From positions 14,748,743-14,812,742 of the forward strand of contig OY821772.1 in assembly GCA_963682175.1 (NCBI GenBank): a stretch of DNA of 64,000 bases. The letters run 5' to 3'. Made by a program: the position numbers and the translations under genes. Below, one piece after another: positions 47,118 to 58,176 of the stretch. Position 1 is the first letter of the stretch, and each line of letters opens with the position of its first letter. The stretch is from Triglochin maritima (Eukaryota; Streptophyta; Magnoliopsida; Alismatales; Juncaginaceae). The notes beneath the pieces are model-generated. The model did no database searches and was not told the DNA's origin. It was given only the letters and a program-made list of their open reading frames with translations.

Positions 47118-48731
47118 CCAAATGATTATGAGAATATCTTGGTTGATGTATATATCTTGTAAAAAAAACAAAAAAAACAAAAAAAGAGCAAAAGAAAAGA
47201 AAAAAAGTGTAATAAAAGACTCCATGAGCGAGCATTGATTGTTGTGGGCCCCAACCCTTGTGTACTTGGGCCCCATTTCTTCACGTATTTGTCTCCCTTC
47301 TTCAGTATCTCATTGGTTTTGAGGAAATTCGGGTTTGTGTCCATCACTATAACCATGAACTTCCTGTTGTGCTTCATGTTGGTGAGATCTTCTTTTTTCA
47401 TGCATAAATCCATTAGTATCATGCTCACATTCATTGAGGACAATGCATGAAGTAGGTGTGGGGGGGGTGTTTTATGTGTGTACATAGTCGAGTCTTTTGA
47501 TTTTGATTTTGTTTTCTTTTGTGTGTATTGATAGGGTCATGTTAGTGTGCTGCATTTAATATCGATATATTTGCTTGCCATGATCCTTGGGTGACTTGTC
47601 TTCTTTTGCTTGCCTAGTGCTTTAAAATTTTCACATTTCTTTCAAAATCTTCATGTGTTTGCGAAAGAAAATGTTTTTGTGGGTTTTGCGTGTGTTTAGC
47701 ATGTGCAAAACCGTTGAGAGGCAAAGTAAAAAGAAAGCTCCCAAAATTGTCTTGAACTTGATGCATTAGGATTTCTAGTTTACTAGCTTTAGGTCTTATC
47801 GAGCCGTTAGGATGCACCCCGGTTTTCCCTCGGGGGGCGTGTAATTATAGGGTTTCAACACTCAAACATTTAAAGAAGTCCACCCTGAACCTAGTGAGTC
47901 AAATAATTCATGTTTGTTAGTATAAGGAAGTTTGTCGTAGTCAAGGGCCATTAATCTCTTTTTGTAAAACTTAAGTGTAGGGGTTTTGGTTCCCATGTAG
48001 ATAAGTAAATAAGTGGTGTTCTTTCTTCTCGCACGGCTCCTATCACTCTGGAAAGTAGGTCTGAGGGGACTTTGTGCCTGGTGCTTTTGAGTCATCTGAC
48101 TTGGGATGCACCGACCGAACTCCCGTTACACGGGTGGTAGGGATCGCCCTATGTGGAGATTTGGGGGAAGGTGTACGTGATAGTGTAAGTCCTCATAGGC
48201 AATGATGCATGAAACCTGACCCTGGGAGAATCAAACACCAACCAATAAAATGCTCCAAAGAAAAAGAAAAAAAAAGAAAAAGGAAAAAAAGAAAAGAAAA
48301 AAAATGTCAAATAAGAACCAAAATGGACTTTACACATTGTATCACATTCAGAAGTTAAGGTTGCCCATGTCTTTCACTTAAGTCCTTGACTAACTTTCAC
48401 GAATAACTCATTAGGCTAGGTGTTTGGACGGATTACATATATAGAGTCGACCCATAGTATTACCGCGTCCCATGATCGACAAAATAAGTCCAACGAGTCG
48501 TGTAGCTAGATTGATTAATGCATCTTGTTCGGATTTTTTGGGTATATCCGCTGAAAACCCTCAGGAGACAACACTCCTCCTCCTTGGCGACAAGGAGGTT
48601 TAACGGCTTGTTGCACGTGCTAAGTGCAACCGTGATTCCTACGAAAGTGAGTTAGGATTTCTTGTTTTTTCGTATGCTTTTCTCTTTCTTTGTTTTGCTT
48701 GGGACTAGCAAAAGTTAGGTGTGGGGGTATT
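47118..48731 (+). mobile_element. E3 3' non-coding region
   Basis: Homologous to 12425-13850 plus 19244-19428 in E1 and to 62071-63763 in E4. Includes attgaggacaatgcatgaag followed by a G-run (47434-47468), A-rich tracts, the twin hairpin (48579-48630) and the final polypurine-like tract aggtgtgggggtattt before the LTR. Confidence 0.8.
48579..48630 (+). promoter_or_regulatory. Twin hairpin upstream of the E3 polypurine tract
   Basis: CCTCCTTG-GCGA-CAAGGAGG at 48579-48598 and GTTGCAC-GTGCTAA-GTGCAAC at 48610-48630, identical in both stems to E1. Located about 100 nt before the 3' LTR. Confidence 0.78.
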
Positions 48732-50142
48732 TGATTGACATCATTTCATGCTTATATTTGTATCTTATATCCATTATCTTTCACCTAAACAATCCTATAT
48801 CACGAGTTTTTTGTTTAGTTTTCAGGAATAAATATGTTTGAAGAGATGAAGGATAAAAGGACCCAAAAGCTGGGAAAAAGGACTGGATTGTGAGATCTGG
48901 GGACCAAGATGCAAGGGAGAAGGACCTGAATGCAAGACAGAGGGACCTAAGAGCAAAACAGAATACTTCACACCATCATGGGGAGTATTTTAGCAATTGG
49001 ATTCGGGTCGGAGCTCCAATAAACGAAGTAGTGCATCTAAGACCACCAAATACACTAAGCAAAGCCCAGCACAAATTCCAGATGGATCCAGACTTTTTAG
49101 ACCGTCAATTGGCGGTCCAAGACTGCTAATTGGCGGTCATTTTTGGACCAAATCCGCTAAGATTTCTTTGGGTTGCGTATTAGTGTGTATTTAGTCCATT
49201 TCTGGTATTTGTTTAGTCCCACATCGGGGGATTGTCCCGGATTAGCTTTTTCCATGCCTATAAATAGAACTCGTCACCTCCTATTGTAACCACTCCATAT
49301 TTTAAGTGGTTATTCTTCCTACTAGAAGTGAGGCCTTGAAGCACACACTAAAGTATGAGGATGCTACTTGAAATGTGAGTCATTTTATCAATAAAGTTTT
49401 GTGTTTCTTTCATTGTTTGCTTATGCTTCTTTTATTGTTTGTGTATATTTTAGTTTAATCATCTTTTATTTCTAGCTTAGTTTTAATATGCTTTCTTTTC
49501 TTAGTTTAATAATTAGTGTAATGTTAAGTGAGTAGATTCCATCCCCTTTGGGGGGTGGAGTAGATGTACATACATGCATTAGAGAATGAGATGAATGCTT
49601 TATTTTTGATGTGTTGATAAAACATGAATGTATGCTTGCTTGTTTAGGATAGAATTTATAACTTGATGAGTTTTGCCAAAATGATTAGACACCTCTCATG
49701 CTTGTTTAGGTTCTGAAATAAACAACTTGCATATGTAAATGTTAATCAACTAAGTTGGTGAATAGATTGATAGGTTTTGCCATAACATTTAGACATTTTC
49801 TATGCTTGATAAACACCACCTTCATGTGCTTAAAGAATGTATTCTACACCCACCTCTTTGCATGTGTGCACTCACTCCACCCCTTAGGGGTTTTCCCATT
49901 TCTGTATTCCAGCATTCTTCCTTTGTTCTTAGCTTAGTTATTATTTCATTGTTTGGTTCTTCCTTTCGTATTTCCTACTTCTTAGCGTAGTATAGAGTAG
50001 AGTAGCATAAACATCTTTCTCCCCCTATTTTTGCCACTTGATTTCGTACAAGCAAGAGGCTACTCACCTCCCTGAGGACGACCCGTACTTGCCACCGCTT
50101 CATCGCGGCCGTGCACTTGCGGTTTAATTAAAACGTTCAACA
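48732..50142 (+). repeat. E3 3' LTR
   Basis: 1411 bp, TGATTG...CAACA, with the paired palindromes at 49102-49135 and TATA-like cctataaatag at 49257-49267. Followed by ACGGT. Confidence 0.93.
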
Positions 50143-50435
50143 ACGGTTGACCGGCACGGGCCGACCTGATTCCCAGGTCTAGGGTAAATTGATCTGATGC
50201 ATCTTGTTTAAGTCAAAATTGGACGAGTGTACTTGTGTTTTTCGTAATTAGTGTAATGCACCTGAACACTCAAAAAAATATACTATGTCCACTTCTGACG
50301 TTAATAAGAGAGTTAAGTTACAATTTTGGTTGGAAATTTTGCACATTACACAATGTAAAATTTGCTAATAATATTTTCTATTATTAAAATTTGCTAATAA
50401 AATTTTCTTATAAAATAACAAATATCATTATAATA

Positions 50436-50995
50436 GTCCTCTCTCATCCCTCTCTCTCTTCTCTTCCTCTCTCTCTTCTTTCCTTTCCCTCTCTTCTTTC
50501 CTTTCTCTCTCATCCCTCTCTCTCTCTTCTCTTCCTCTCTCTCTTCTTTCCTTTCTCTCTCATCCTCTCTCTTCTCTTCTTCTCTCTCTTCTTTCCTATT
50601 CTCTCTCTTCTCTTCCTCTCTCTCTCTTCTCTTCCTTTCTCTCTCATCTCTTCCCCTCTCTCCTTTCCTTTCCTTTCTCTCTCATCCCTCTCTTCTCTTC
50701 CTCTCTCCTCCCTCTTTCTCTTTTTTCCTTTCTCTCTCCTCCCTCTCTTTCCTGTCTTCCCCTCTCACTCTTCCTTCCTTTTGTCTCTCCTCCCTCTCTC
50801 TCTTCTCTTCCCCTCTCTCTCGTGTCGTCCTCTCTCTCTTCTCTTTGTCTCTCCCTCCTCCCTCTCTCTTCTCTTCCTCTCTCCTCTTCTCTCATACCTC
50901 TCTCATCCCTCCCTCTCCTCCCTCTCTCTCTTATATTCCTTTCTTTCTCTTCTCTTCCTCTCTCTAACTCTCTTCTTCTCACTCTTGTCTTCTAC
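50436..50995 (+). repeat. CT-rich tract (left arm)
   Basis: 560 bp of tctctcttctcttcc-type pyrimidine sequence. Frames over it (50391-51050) are low-complexity S/L/F artefacts. The complementary GA tract is at 51759-52035. Confidence 0.95.
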
Positions 50996-51221
50996 GTTCT
51001 CTCTCCACTCTTTCTTTGTACACACCAATATCAAGAAAGAAGTATCATGAACCAATAATGAGAATACATCATGAGAAAAAAATGAATTACAATGTTGATG
51101 TAGTGTTAGTTGTTGTGAGGCCGCAGTAGCAAATTATTATATATTATCGTACTACTTCTTGTATCTTGACGTCGATAATAAGATTAAGAGATGAATTTGG
51201 GAGAATCGACGACTTTGCCCC

Positions 51222-51753
51222 CTATTCGGCCTTCTTCAAGTCATCATCATCCACATCGGCGACCACGATAGGAGACCTGACCAGCTTCTACGCTCTATCG
51301 GCCCGAATGCCCCAATCGGTACTAAAAATTACGACGAGTATCGTGACGACACACATTCCCTGCACGACAACTAGGCCCATCTAGAGCCCCACGAAGTTGA
51401 GACCGAAGTAGAACCCCAATCCAACGGCCGCCGACATCCCGACGACAGGTTAATGTTGGGCCCCACTTTTGGCCTCATGCTTCAACGTAGACCGGTCGTC
51501 TGCGGGCAATTCCCTAGCTCAGATAGCCTGATTATCGGAAAAGTGGATGATGTCAACTGAATTATGTCCGGATCGAAAGTAAACATTGTAGCCTAAGCGT
51601 TCCTAATGGAGGTGGTGAAAGCAAGAGCAGCAAGACCGAGCGTGATGTTGCAGTCGATACCGACAACTACGGATAGCTTTCCCTTTTTTGGACGGTTAGC
51701 GCCGAGTTGGTTACCGACACGGGTGTAAACGCCGAAGCTGAGGGAAACGCCAA
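51222..51753 (-). pseudogene. Captured fragment of a MATE (DETOXIFICATION) transporter gene
   Basis: Minus strand, three frames. The first part reads YTRVGNQLGANRPKKGKLS, close to the family signature RVGNELGA, then a helix-like stretch ending TTSIRNA. A stop (51593-51595) sits where relatives have Trp (RNVWATMFT), followed by ATMFTFDPDIIQLTSS and ELGNCPQTTG, another stop, RPKVGPNINL, then after a frame change GLGFYFGLNFVGL, CVVTILVV, TDWGIRADRA and KKAE before the terminal stop at 51222-51224. This is the C-terminal third or so of a MATE antiporter, which exports organic compounds across plant membranes. The left boundary is the natural stop region and the right boundary abuts the GA tract. 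Several stops and indels rule out function as a transporter. Confidence 0.85.
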
Positions 51754-51758
51754 AGAGA

Positions 51759-52035
51759 GAGAGGGATGAGAGAGAAAGGAAAGAAGAGAGAGAGAAGGGA
51801 AGAGTAGAGAGAGGGAGGAGAGAAAAAAGAAAGAAGTAGAGGAAGAGAAGAGTGGGATAAGAGAGAAAGGAAGAGAAGAGAGAGGAAGAGAAGAGAGAGA
51901 AAGGAAAGAAGAGAGAGGAAGAGAAGAGAAGAGAGAGAGGGATGAGAGAGAGAGGAAAGAAGAGAGAGAAGACGAGAAGAGAGAGGACTTGAGAGAGAGT
52001 GATGAGAGAGAAGACTTGAGAGAGAGGATGAGAGA
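51759..52035 (+). repeat. GA-rich tract (right arm)
   Basis: About 280 bp of agagagagga-type purine sequence, the inverted counterpart of 50436-50995. It directly abuts the MATE fragment. Confidence 0.93.
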
Positions 52036-52149
52036 GGACTATTATAAGCATATTTGTTATTTTATAAGGATTTTCTTAGCTCTAATAGAAAATATTATTA
52101 GCAAAAATTACAAGGTGTAATGTGCAAAATTTCCAACCAAAATCGTAAC

Positions 52150-53264
52150 AAAATTTTTTCAAAATAAAATTATTTTTAAAAAAAAACAAATTAAACCATT
52201 TGGAAAGTATTTTCCATACTAGACATGCTGCCACCACGTCGCGACACGTGGCGGCAGCGGGTTTTGTTTTTTAGTGTATACAGAATTCGGCGTTTGAAAC
52301 ACTGAGTTATGTATTATTTTTTGTGGAGAACTCGACGTTTGAAACGCTGAGTTCTGTTAAAAAAATTTAGAGGAACTCGGCGTGTAGGATGTCGAGTCCT
52401 TCGTAAAACAACACGGTGTTTAAGACAACGAATTCTATATAGTTCCAACACTTGGAAAACTTTTCGCACCCCTTACGAGGGTGCGGAGCCAATTCGGATG
52501 CTTAATCGAACTCGACAATGAAGGTGTCGAGTTCTGTATGGGAGACATTTTAGCAAACAACTCGTCCAATTCGAAATTTACCTCTTTGTAACATTCAAAT
52601 AGAAATCTTATGTTGATCGGCCATTGTCTTGTTTTAGCATTTAACTTATATTATCTTTAATTATGAGTGCCTTAACATTTAAACACCTTAATGAGATAAT
52701 ATGATGCGCTAATTTGGTTACATAAAAGTCTTAAGTTGGGGGTGCCAGCAAAATGGGAGACATTTTGCCGTTCTGGCCTCCACCCATTGGTCATTTTTTG
52801 TAAGTTAGTTTATTTTTTATATTAATTAGTATTGGTTAATGAATTGTTTTTATAGAACTCGGTACCTGTATTGTCGAGTTCGATTAGGCATCCGAACTGG
52901 CTCCGCAACCTCCTAAGGGGTGCCAAATTTTTTCCAAGTGTTGGAACTATGTAGAACTCAGTGTCTTAAACACCGAGTTGTGTTACGAAGGACTCGACAT
53001 CGGACACTCCGAGTTCTTCTAAATTTATTTTACAGACCTCAGTGTTTAAAACGGCGAGTTCTTCAAAAAAAATTACAGAACTCAGCGTTTGAAACGCCGA
53101 GTTCTCCAAAAAAAATTATTACAAAACTCGACGTTTCGCTAAAAAATAAAACCTGCCGCTGCCACGTGTTGCGATATGGTGCCAACGGGTCTAGTATCAA
53201 AATACTTTCCAAAGAGGTTTAATTTTGAAAAAAAAATAAATAAATTTATTTTGAAAAATCTTCC
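52150..53264. mobile_element. Mutator-like non-autonomous element with about 400-bp inverted repeats and palindromic modules
   Basis: AATCGTAAC (9 bp, extendable to AAATCGTAAC) occurs at 52141-52149 and 53266-53274. Removing the insert restores the right arm of the surrounding element. The inverted repeats run from about 52150 to 52545 and 52850 to 53264. Each arm contains at least four modules of the type gaactcgacgtttgaaacg..cgagttc (52283, 52330, 52373 and 52508 on the left). About 300 bp of unique AT-rich sequence lies between the arms. No coding region. Confidence 0.82.
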
Positions 53265-53409
53265 AAATCGTAACCGAACCCTCTTATTAACAGCAGAGAT
53301 GCATAGGATTGAAATATTTGAGTGTTCAGGTGCATCACACTAATTTTGAAAAAAACAGGTAAACGCGCCCAATTTCGACTTAAACGAGTTGCACCAGATC
53401 AATTAACTC

Positions 53410-54129
53410 ATTTTTTTCTATTTTAAAAATATGAAATCACGTATATTTCCAGAGCATATTTACTTTTTTTTAAAATTAAATACGGAACACTTATCAGTCC
53501 AAAACACACTTAACATTTAATCACATGACCCAAATTGTTGTCCTCACACCAAATTCCACTATTATCACATATCTTGTCCGGTTTCATACACATCTAGGTT
53601 AGGGCGGTGTCAGGAATTGAAGTCAGTGGGTCGGGATCTGTAATGACGATCTTTTTTTTGAGAATTCACTAATTTAGTATGAGCAAGAGTCTAGTTAGGT
53701 ATTTTACCAATAAATGAGCAAATAAATACTTCTACGGAATTATATTTCAAATAATGTTGTAAAAATAAAAAATTTGAAAAATATAAACCTGAAAAACTTA
53801 TTTGGCAAAATATGCTTCTTAAAAAGACACCTGTGATGTCGTTTTCTTCAAGTAAAAATGATAGCTCATATGTCGTTTTTATAGCTTTGTGAAAATGACA
53901 TCCGAGATTTTATTTTTTCCTAGCACAGAAAAGGGACCAATCACCCCTCCTCCCACCTCCAAATCACTCCTCACTTCCCATTATTCCCTCTCTCCAGTGA
54001 CAAGCAAAGTTCAGGTTGGTTTTCCTTTTGTTTTTTTTTGATTTTTTTTATTTTGATATGAAATGTAATGCAAGTATAGTTAATATATGATCGTTATTTT
54101 GATGTATTAAATGTAGAATTTGTACACCC
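53410..54129. other. AT-rich region upstream of the MULE transposase
   Basis: No gene. Reiterated words around gatgtcgttttc/atgtcgtttttatag/gacatccgag at 53830-53910 could be the terminal repeat of the MULE that follows. A pyrimidine-rich segment (53935-54000) lies just upstream of the coding remnant. Confidence 0.45.
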
Positions 54130-56454
54130 GAAGTAATGAACTCCGGTACCTGATTTGTTATAGTTTTTTCGATGGAATTGTCATTCGTAGATGGCATTCC
54201 AGAATATGAAGGCGGTTACAGACGAATGATAAATGTTAATAGTGAAATGTGAGATGATGATCTTTGTGAAACAGTTAATGGTTTTTGAGAATAAGAGTTT
54301 GATCTGACGTTAACATGCAAGTGACCACCGTACAAAAAGTATACATATGTTGATGTGTTTGATGATCATAGCATGGCAACGATGTTATCTTTATTTAATA
54401 ACACGAATATTATTGTATTGTTTGTTCAGAAACAACTTAAGCATTATACTACTGTGCACCAAAGTCAGTTGACTGAGGATTATCAAGTAATGCCACAGAC
54501 ATGTAGCCAATATGAAATAGGTCCATCGTTCGCAGTTTTAGAGTCTTTTTTTTGAACAATCTGAGCACTCACTAATGAATATTAGTAATTACGAAGCATA
54601 CGTAGTTCAGTTACATTCTCAAGAAAGACGAGTTGAAGATCCCGACAGTGATGAGACAGATGGTGGTGAGGCAGAGGGTCATATACTCAGATGGATGGTG
54701 AGGAAATGGACATTATTGATGTGGAATCAACACCACATCCAGATCTGCAGAACATGTTTCGTCATATGGCAGACACAGTTAATCGAGAACTTGATTACAG
54801 CGTACATGAAGTCGTCGTTAGTAATGAATTGTCATCATTGCCAGTAGTCCCAGATTTGAGACACTTGTCGGACATAGATCCTAATGAGAATTGGATTGAA
54901 GATTCAGTTATTGGAAATGTTGATCGTCGTATTACTGCATACAATGAATATGAGAACTTAGAAGATGGACAAATTTATTGGTTGTATAGAACTTTTGCCA
55001 CAAAACAAGACATGTTGCATCAGTTGAATGAATGACATTTGCAAAAAAAGTGTCCAATTCAAAGTGTTAACGTCTCGAAGAAAATTATTTACAACTTGTT
55101 GTTTGAAGAAAGAATTTGATGGAGGATACATGCCTTTTACAGTCAAAGCAACTAATGTTTTCAAGTGCAGAGGTGCAAGTCTGAATTCAACTGTGGTAAC
55201 GATGGCCTTTTGCATGACCATGTGCAATGTGATGCCGATTTAATTTCTAACATGATTCTTGCCACCATTCGAATAAACATCACTGTCACTCCTACAGAAA
55301 TTCAAGCTTTAGTGAATACCATTACTTCATAGACATCAAGTATGATAAAGCTTCATACGCTCGGATGAAAGCATTGGAAAAAGTATACGGAGTTGATGAG
55401 GCATCTTATCGTAATTGAAGACGCTTTATGTCTAATATTTGCACAACCAACCCCGACACAATAGTCGAGATTCAGACGAAGAGGATAAACCAAAAAAATT
55501 GAGCAGTTTCAAAGAATTTTCTGGTCTTTCCCTGCATCCATTGCAGGTTTCCAGTATTGTAGACCCGTGTTGAGTATTGATGGGACTCATTTGTTTGGAA
55601 AGTTTCAAGGTGCTCTTTTGGCTAGTATGGGTACTGATGCGAACTTCGATTTGTTTCCTTTGGCGTTTGCTATTATTGAAAAAGAATCTGGAAGCTCAAG
55701 GTAGTGGTTCTTAAGTATTTTATCAAGTAGAGTATGCACACGAGATGAATTGTGTATTTTTAGGGACCGATTTCTGAGTCTTATAAATATTGGTGAAGAC
55801 ATTTATTCCCCATAGCGATGTCAGATTCACATGTTCTGTTTGAGACACATGAGTGCAAATATGACAAATAATTCTTGGTGCAAGAATGTGGAATTGCTAA
55901 TTTTGGCATGCTGGTGTCACTCCTGATAAAAAAACATTTGAAGAGCATATGAAGGATATCGAGGTTAATCACCTAAATGAGTTCAAGTGGATTAAAGAAT
56001 AAGAGGATGTTTCATATTGGGCACTAAGTCATGATTACGGTCGTCGTTCCGGTATAATGACAACAAACTTGTCACAAAGCTTTAACAACGTGTTAAAGCA
56101 TGTACGTGGCTTACCACTTTGTTCTCTCATCATGATGACTTATCTACGGCAGAATAAATATTTTTTCAGTAGAAGAGATAAATGAGAGACTATGATATTG
56201 GTTGCACAACTTGTTGCAATAAAAAAGTCAACAATGAAGTCACAAACCAACAACAGTTGGTTGCACAGCTGTGTGTGGCAAGGCAGAGTCATAACATATT
56301 CAGTGCTAAAAGCAACCAATCTCGTAGCTATCAAGTTATTTTGACGGAGACATGCCCAACATGCTCGTGCGAGTTCATAGATGCACACCATTTTCTTATC
56401 AATACTAGGCGAAAGGTTTTGGCCAAAGGAAGGACCTACAAAACTAATAGTACC
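54130..56454 (+). pseudogene. Mutator-like (MULE/MuDR) transposase, decayed, cut by E4
   Basis: Pieces in all three frames follow the order of plant MuDR-type transposases. An N-terminal domain lies at about 54340-54560 (SMATMLSLFNNTNI, LFVQKQL). An acidic linker is near 54640. The zinc-binding-type region follows near 54880-55240 (DPNENWIEDSVIG, then KEFDGGYMPFTVKATN). The catalytic core starts near 55530 (PASIAGFQYCRPVLSIDGTH, GTDANFDLFPLAFAIIE; the Asp of SIDGTHL is a catalytic candidate). The region KTFEEHMKDIEV, YWALSHDYGRRSGIMTTN and NNVLKHVRGLP then runs to 56120. A SWIM-like Cys/His segment (CPTCSCEFIDAHHF) lies near 56350-56400. Many stops and shifts are present. E4 begins at 56455, so any 3' end lies beyond the window. 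Confidence 0.85.
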
Positions 56455-57998
56455 TGATTAACATCATATCATGCATATATTTGTGTCTTATATCATTTAT
56501 TTTTAGCCTAAGCAATGCTACGTAATGAGTTTGAAGTTTAAGTTTCAGGGAATAAACATGTTTGAGAAGAAGAAACTCAAAAAGGACTTAAAAGCAAGGA
56601 AAATGACTAAGATGCAAGACTTATGGACTGAGATGCAAGGGAGAAGGACACGGATGTAAAACCAAAAGGACCAAAAGGACCAATGAGAAAATTAAGAAGA
56701 TCCACACCATCATGAGGAGTATTTTGGCAATTAGATCCGGGTCAAAGCTCCAACAACCACTTCGGGTGCACCAAACATGACGAAATCGATCAACAAAAGT
56801 CTCCACCAAAGCACAACCCGATCAGCCCAACCCAGACCGCCAATTGGCAGTAATTTGGATCCAAACCCGATATGCCTCAGTCGGGTGGTGTATTAGTGTG
56901 TATTTAGTCCATTTATGGTATGTGTTTAGTCCCATACGGGGGTATTGTCCCGGGTTACCTTTTTCTATGACTATAAATAGAACTTTTCCTCCTTTGTATT
57001 CACCCATTGCTTGGTGATATTCTCTCTACTTAGAGTAAGCCTTGGAGAAAAACTCAAGTGGTGAAGAATGCTACTTGTAATGTGAGTCATGGAAATAAAA
57101 TAATCTTTTTAGTTTGTTTTAATGTTGTCACTTCTTTTAATTCTTGCATATTTAGTTTTATTAGTTAGAATGTTTTCTCTTCTTAATATGCATGCTAGCC
57201 TAATAAGTAGTGAGTAGTTTCATCCCCTTTGGGGTGTGGAGATGATGTATATTTATGTTTTGAGGTTTTGAAAGTTTGAGAAATTTAGATTGTGTAGACT
57301 TGAATGTTTGTATGTTCATCGGGTTTGTTTTATTCATCTACACGTTGGGGGATTTTGATGGGTTTTGCCATAAGATTAGATACTTCCCATGTTTAGCTTC
57401 CTCATGTTTATTGGTTTAAATTTCCGGTTGGATATGCTAAATCTTAGTCGTGTGTTTGTATTAGCGTTTAATTGTTTGATTGATTGAAGAAACTTTGTTT
57501 TGATGGGTTTTGCCATAAATTCCAGACACTTCTCATGCTTAGTTTTGTTGTTCACATGAGTTCCTAGTTTTTGATGAGTTTTGCCAAAATGTTAGACAAT
57601 TCTCATGTTTAGCCTCATCTTGTGATAATAAAGTAGTAATTTCTAGTATGTTGTGTGAATGGATTGATAGATTTTGCCACATCTTTAGACACTTCCTATG
57701 CATGAAGACACACACATGACACACACACACATGCTTACATTCGTCATTCATCACTTCTCTTACCTCATTTATGTTCACACTCCACCCCTTGGGGGTTTTT
57801 ATTCATGAATTTCATCTTCCTTGTTTGTTTCTTAATAGTTTAGTGTAGTTTAGTTTACTGTAATCAACAACTTCTTCCCCTCTTTTGCCACCTGCCTTCG
57901 AACGAACCATAGTCAACACACCTCCCTGTGGATCTACCCGTATTTGCCATGTCTTCAACGATGTCGTGCACTAGCGGTATTTTAAACATATTCAATCA
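56455..57998 (+). repeat. E4 5' LTR
   Basis: Starts TGATTAACATC and ends ...ttcaatca. Palindrome gaccgccaattggcag near 56844; TATA-like ctataaatag at 56971-56980. Clearly diverged from the E3 LTRs, with runs of the ttttgccat...agacacttc phrase at 57370-57700. Confidence 0.85.
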
Positions 57999-58003
57999 AG
58001 TTT

Positions 58004-58020
58004 TTGGCGTCCTTGCAGGG
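58004..58020 (+). other. Primer-binding site, diverged tRNA-Asp type
   Basis: tggcgtccttgcagggg at the position of tggcgccgttgccgggg, with a few changes. Confidence 0.6.
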
Positions 58021-58176
58021 GAGATGCTCCGTCCAGACTCTGGTTTGGATGATTCAAGTGGGTTAAATCTTTTGTCTTTAGTTTTTGGTTGTAGCGGGAC
58101 TTTGCGGCATCAAAGGGAGGCACCAGGAGAAGTTTGGAGGCAAACAGAGAGAAACAGACCGCCAATCAGTGGTGGT

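Larger units (their letters stand above)
41540..50142 (+). mobile_element. E3: complete Athila-type element, gag-protease only, ACGGT target duplication
   Basis: LTRs of 1412 and 1411 bp (41540-42951 and 48732-50142) start TGATTGACATC and end TTCAACA. ACGGT flanks it at 41535-41539 and 50143-50147. It has a tRNA-Asp-type primer site, a leader, one long open gag-protease frame, a 3' non-coding region and a polypurine-like tract. RT, RNase H and integrase are absent. The open frame and similar LTRs (about two dozen differences by eye) suggest a fairly recent insertion that depended on enzymes supplied in trans. Confidence 0.95.
50182..53409. mobile_element. TIR element carrying a MATE gene fragment (Pack-type), split by a second element
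   Basis: Long terminal inverted repeats. The left arm (50185-50320) contains aattgatctgatgcat and gagtgt/cacctgaacactc-type words, and its reverse complement is at 53280-53407. The left arm's next part (50320-50470) pairs with 51990-52149. Both arms then run into CT/GA tracts (50436-50995 and 51759-52035). Between them lies a degenerate MATE transporter fragment on the minus strand. The element at 52150-53264 is inserted in the right arm. I found no clear target duplication at the outer ends, so the Mutator affiliation is only suspected from TIR length and gene capture. Confidence 0.7.

Noticed and set aside
41459..50181. hAT transposon split by E3
   Set aside because: The GC-rich foldback resembles hAT subterminal sequence, but there is no transposase, no 8-bp duplication and no clear terminal repeat, so only a foldback is reported.
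50391..51050. 219-residue Ser/Leu/Phe-rich frame and its reverse
   Set aside because: Translation of a CT/GA low-complexity tract; no domain, and composition explains the openness.
50143..53420. Target duplication for the outer Pack-type element
   Set aside because: The bases next to the arms (ccaggtcta on the left, attttttt on the right) do not match; only TCTA is shared nearby, which is too short to claim.
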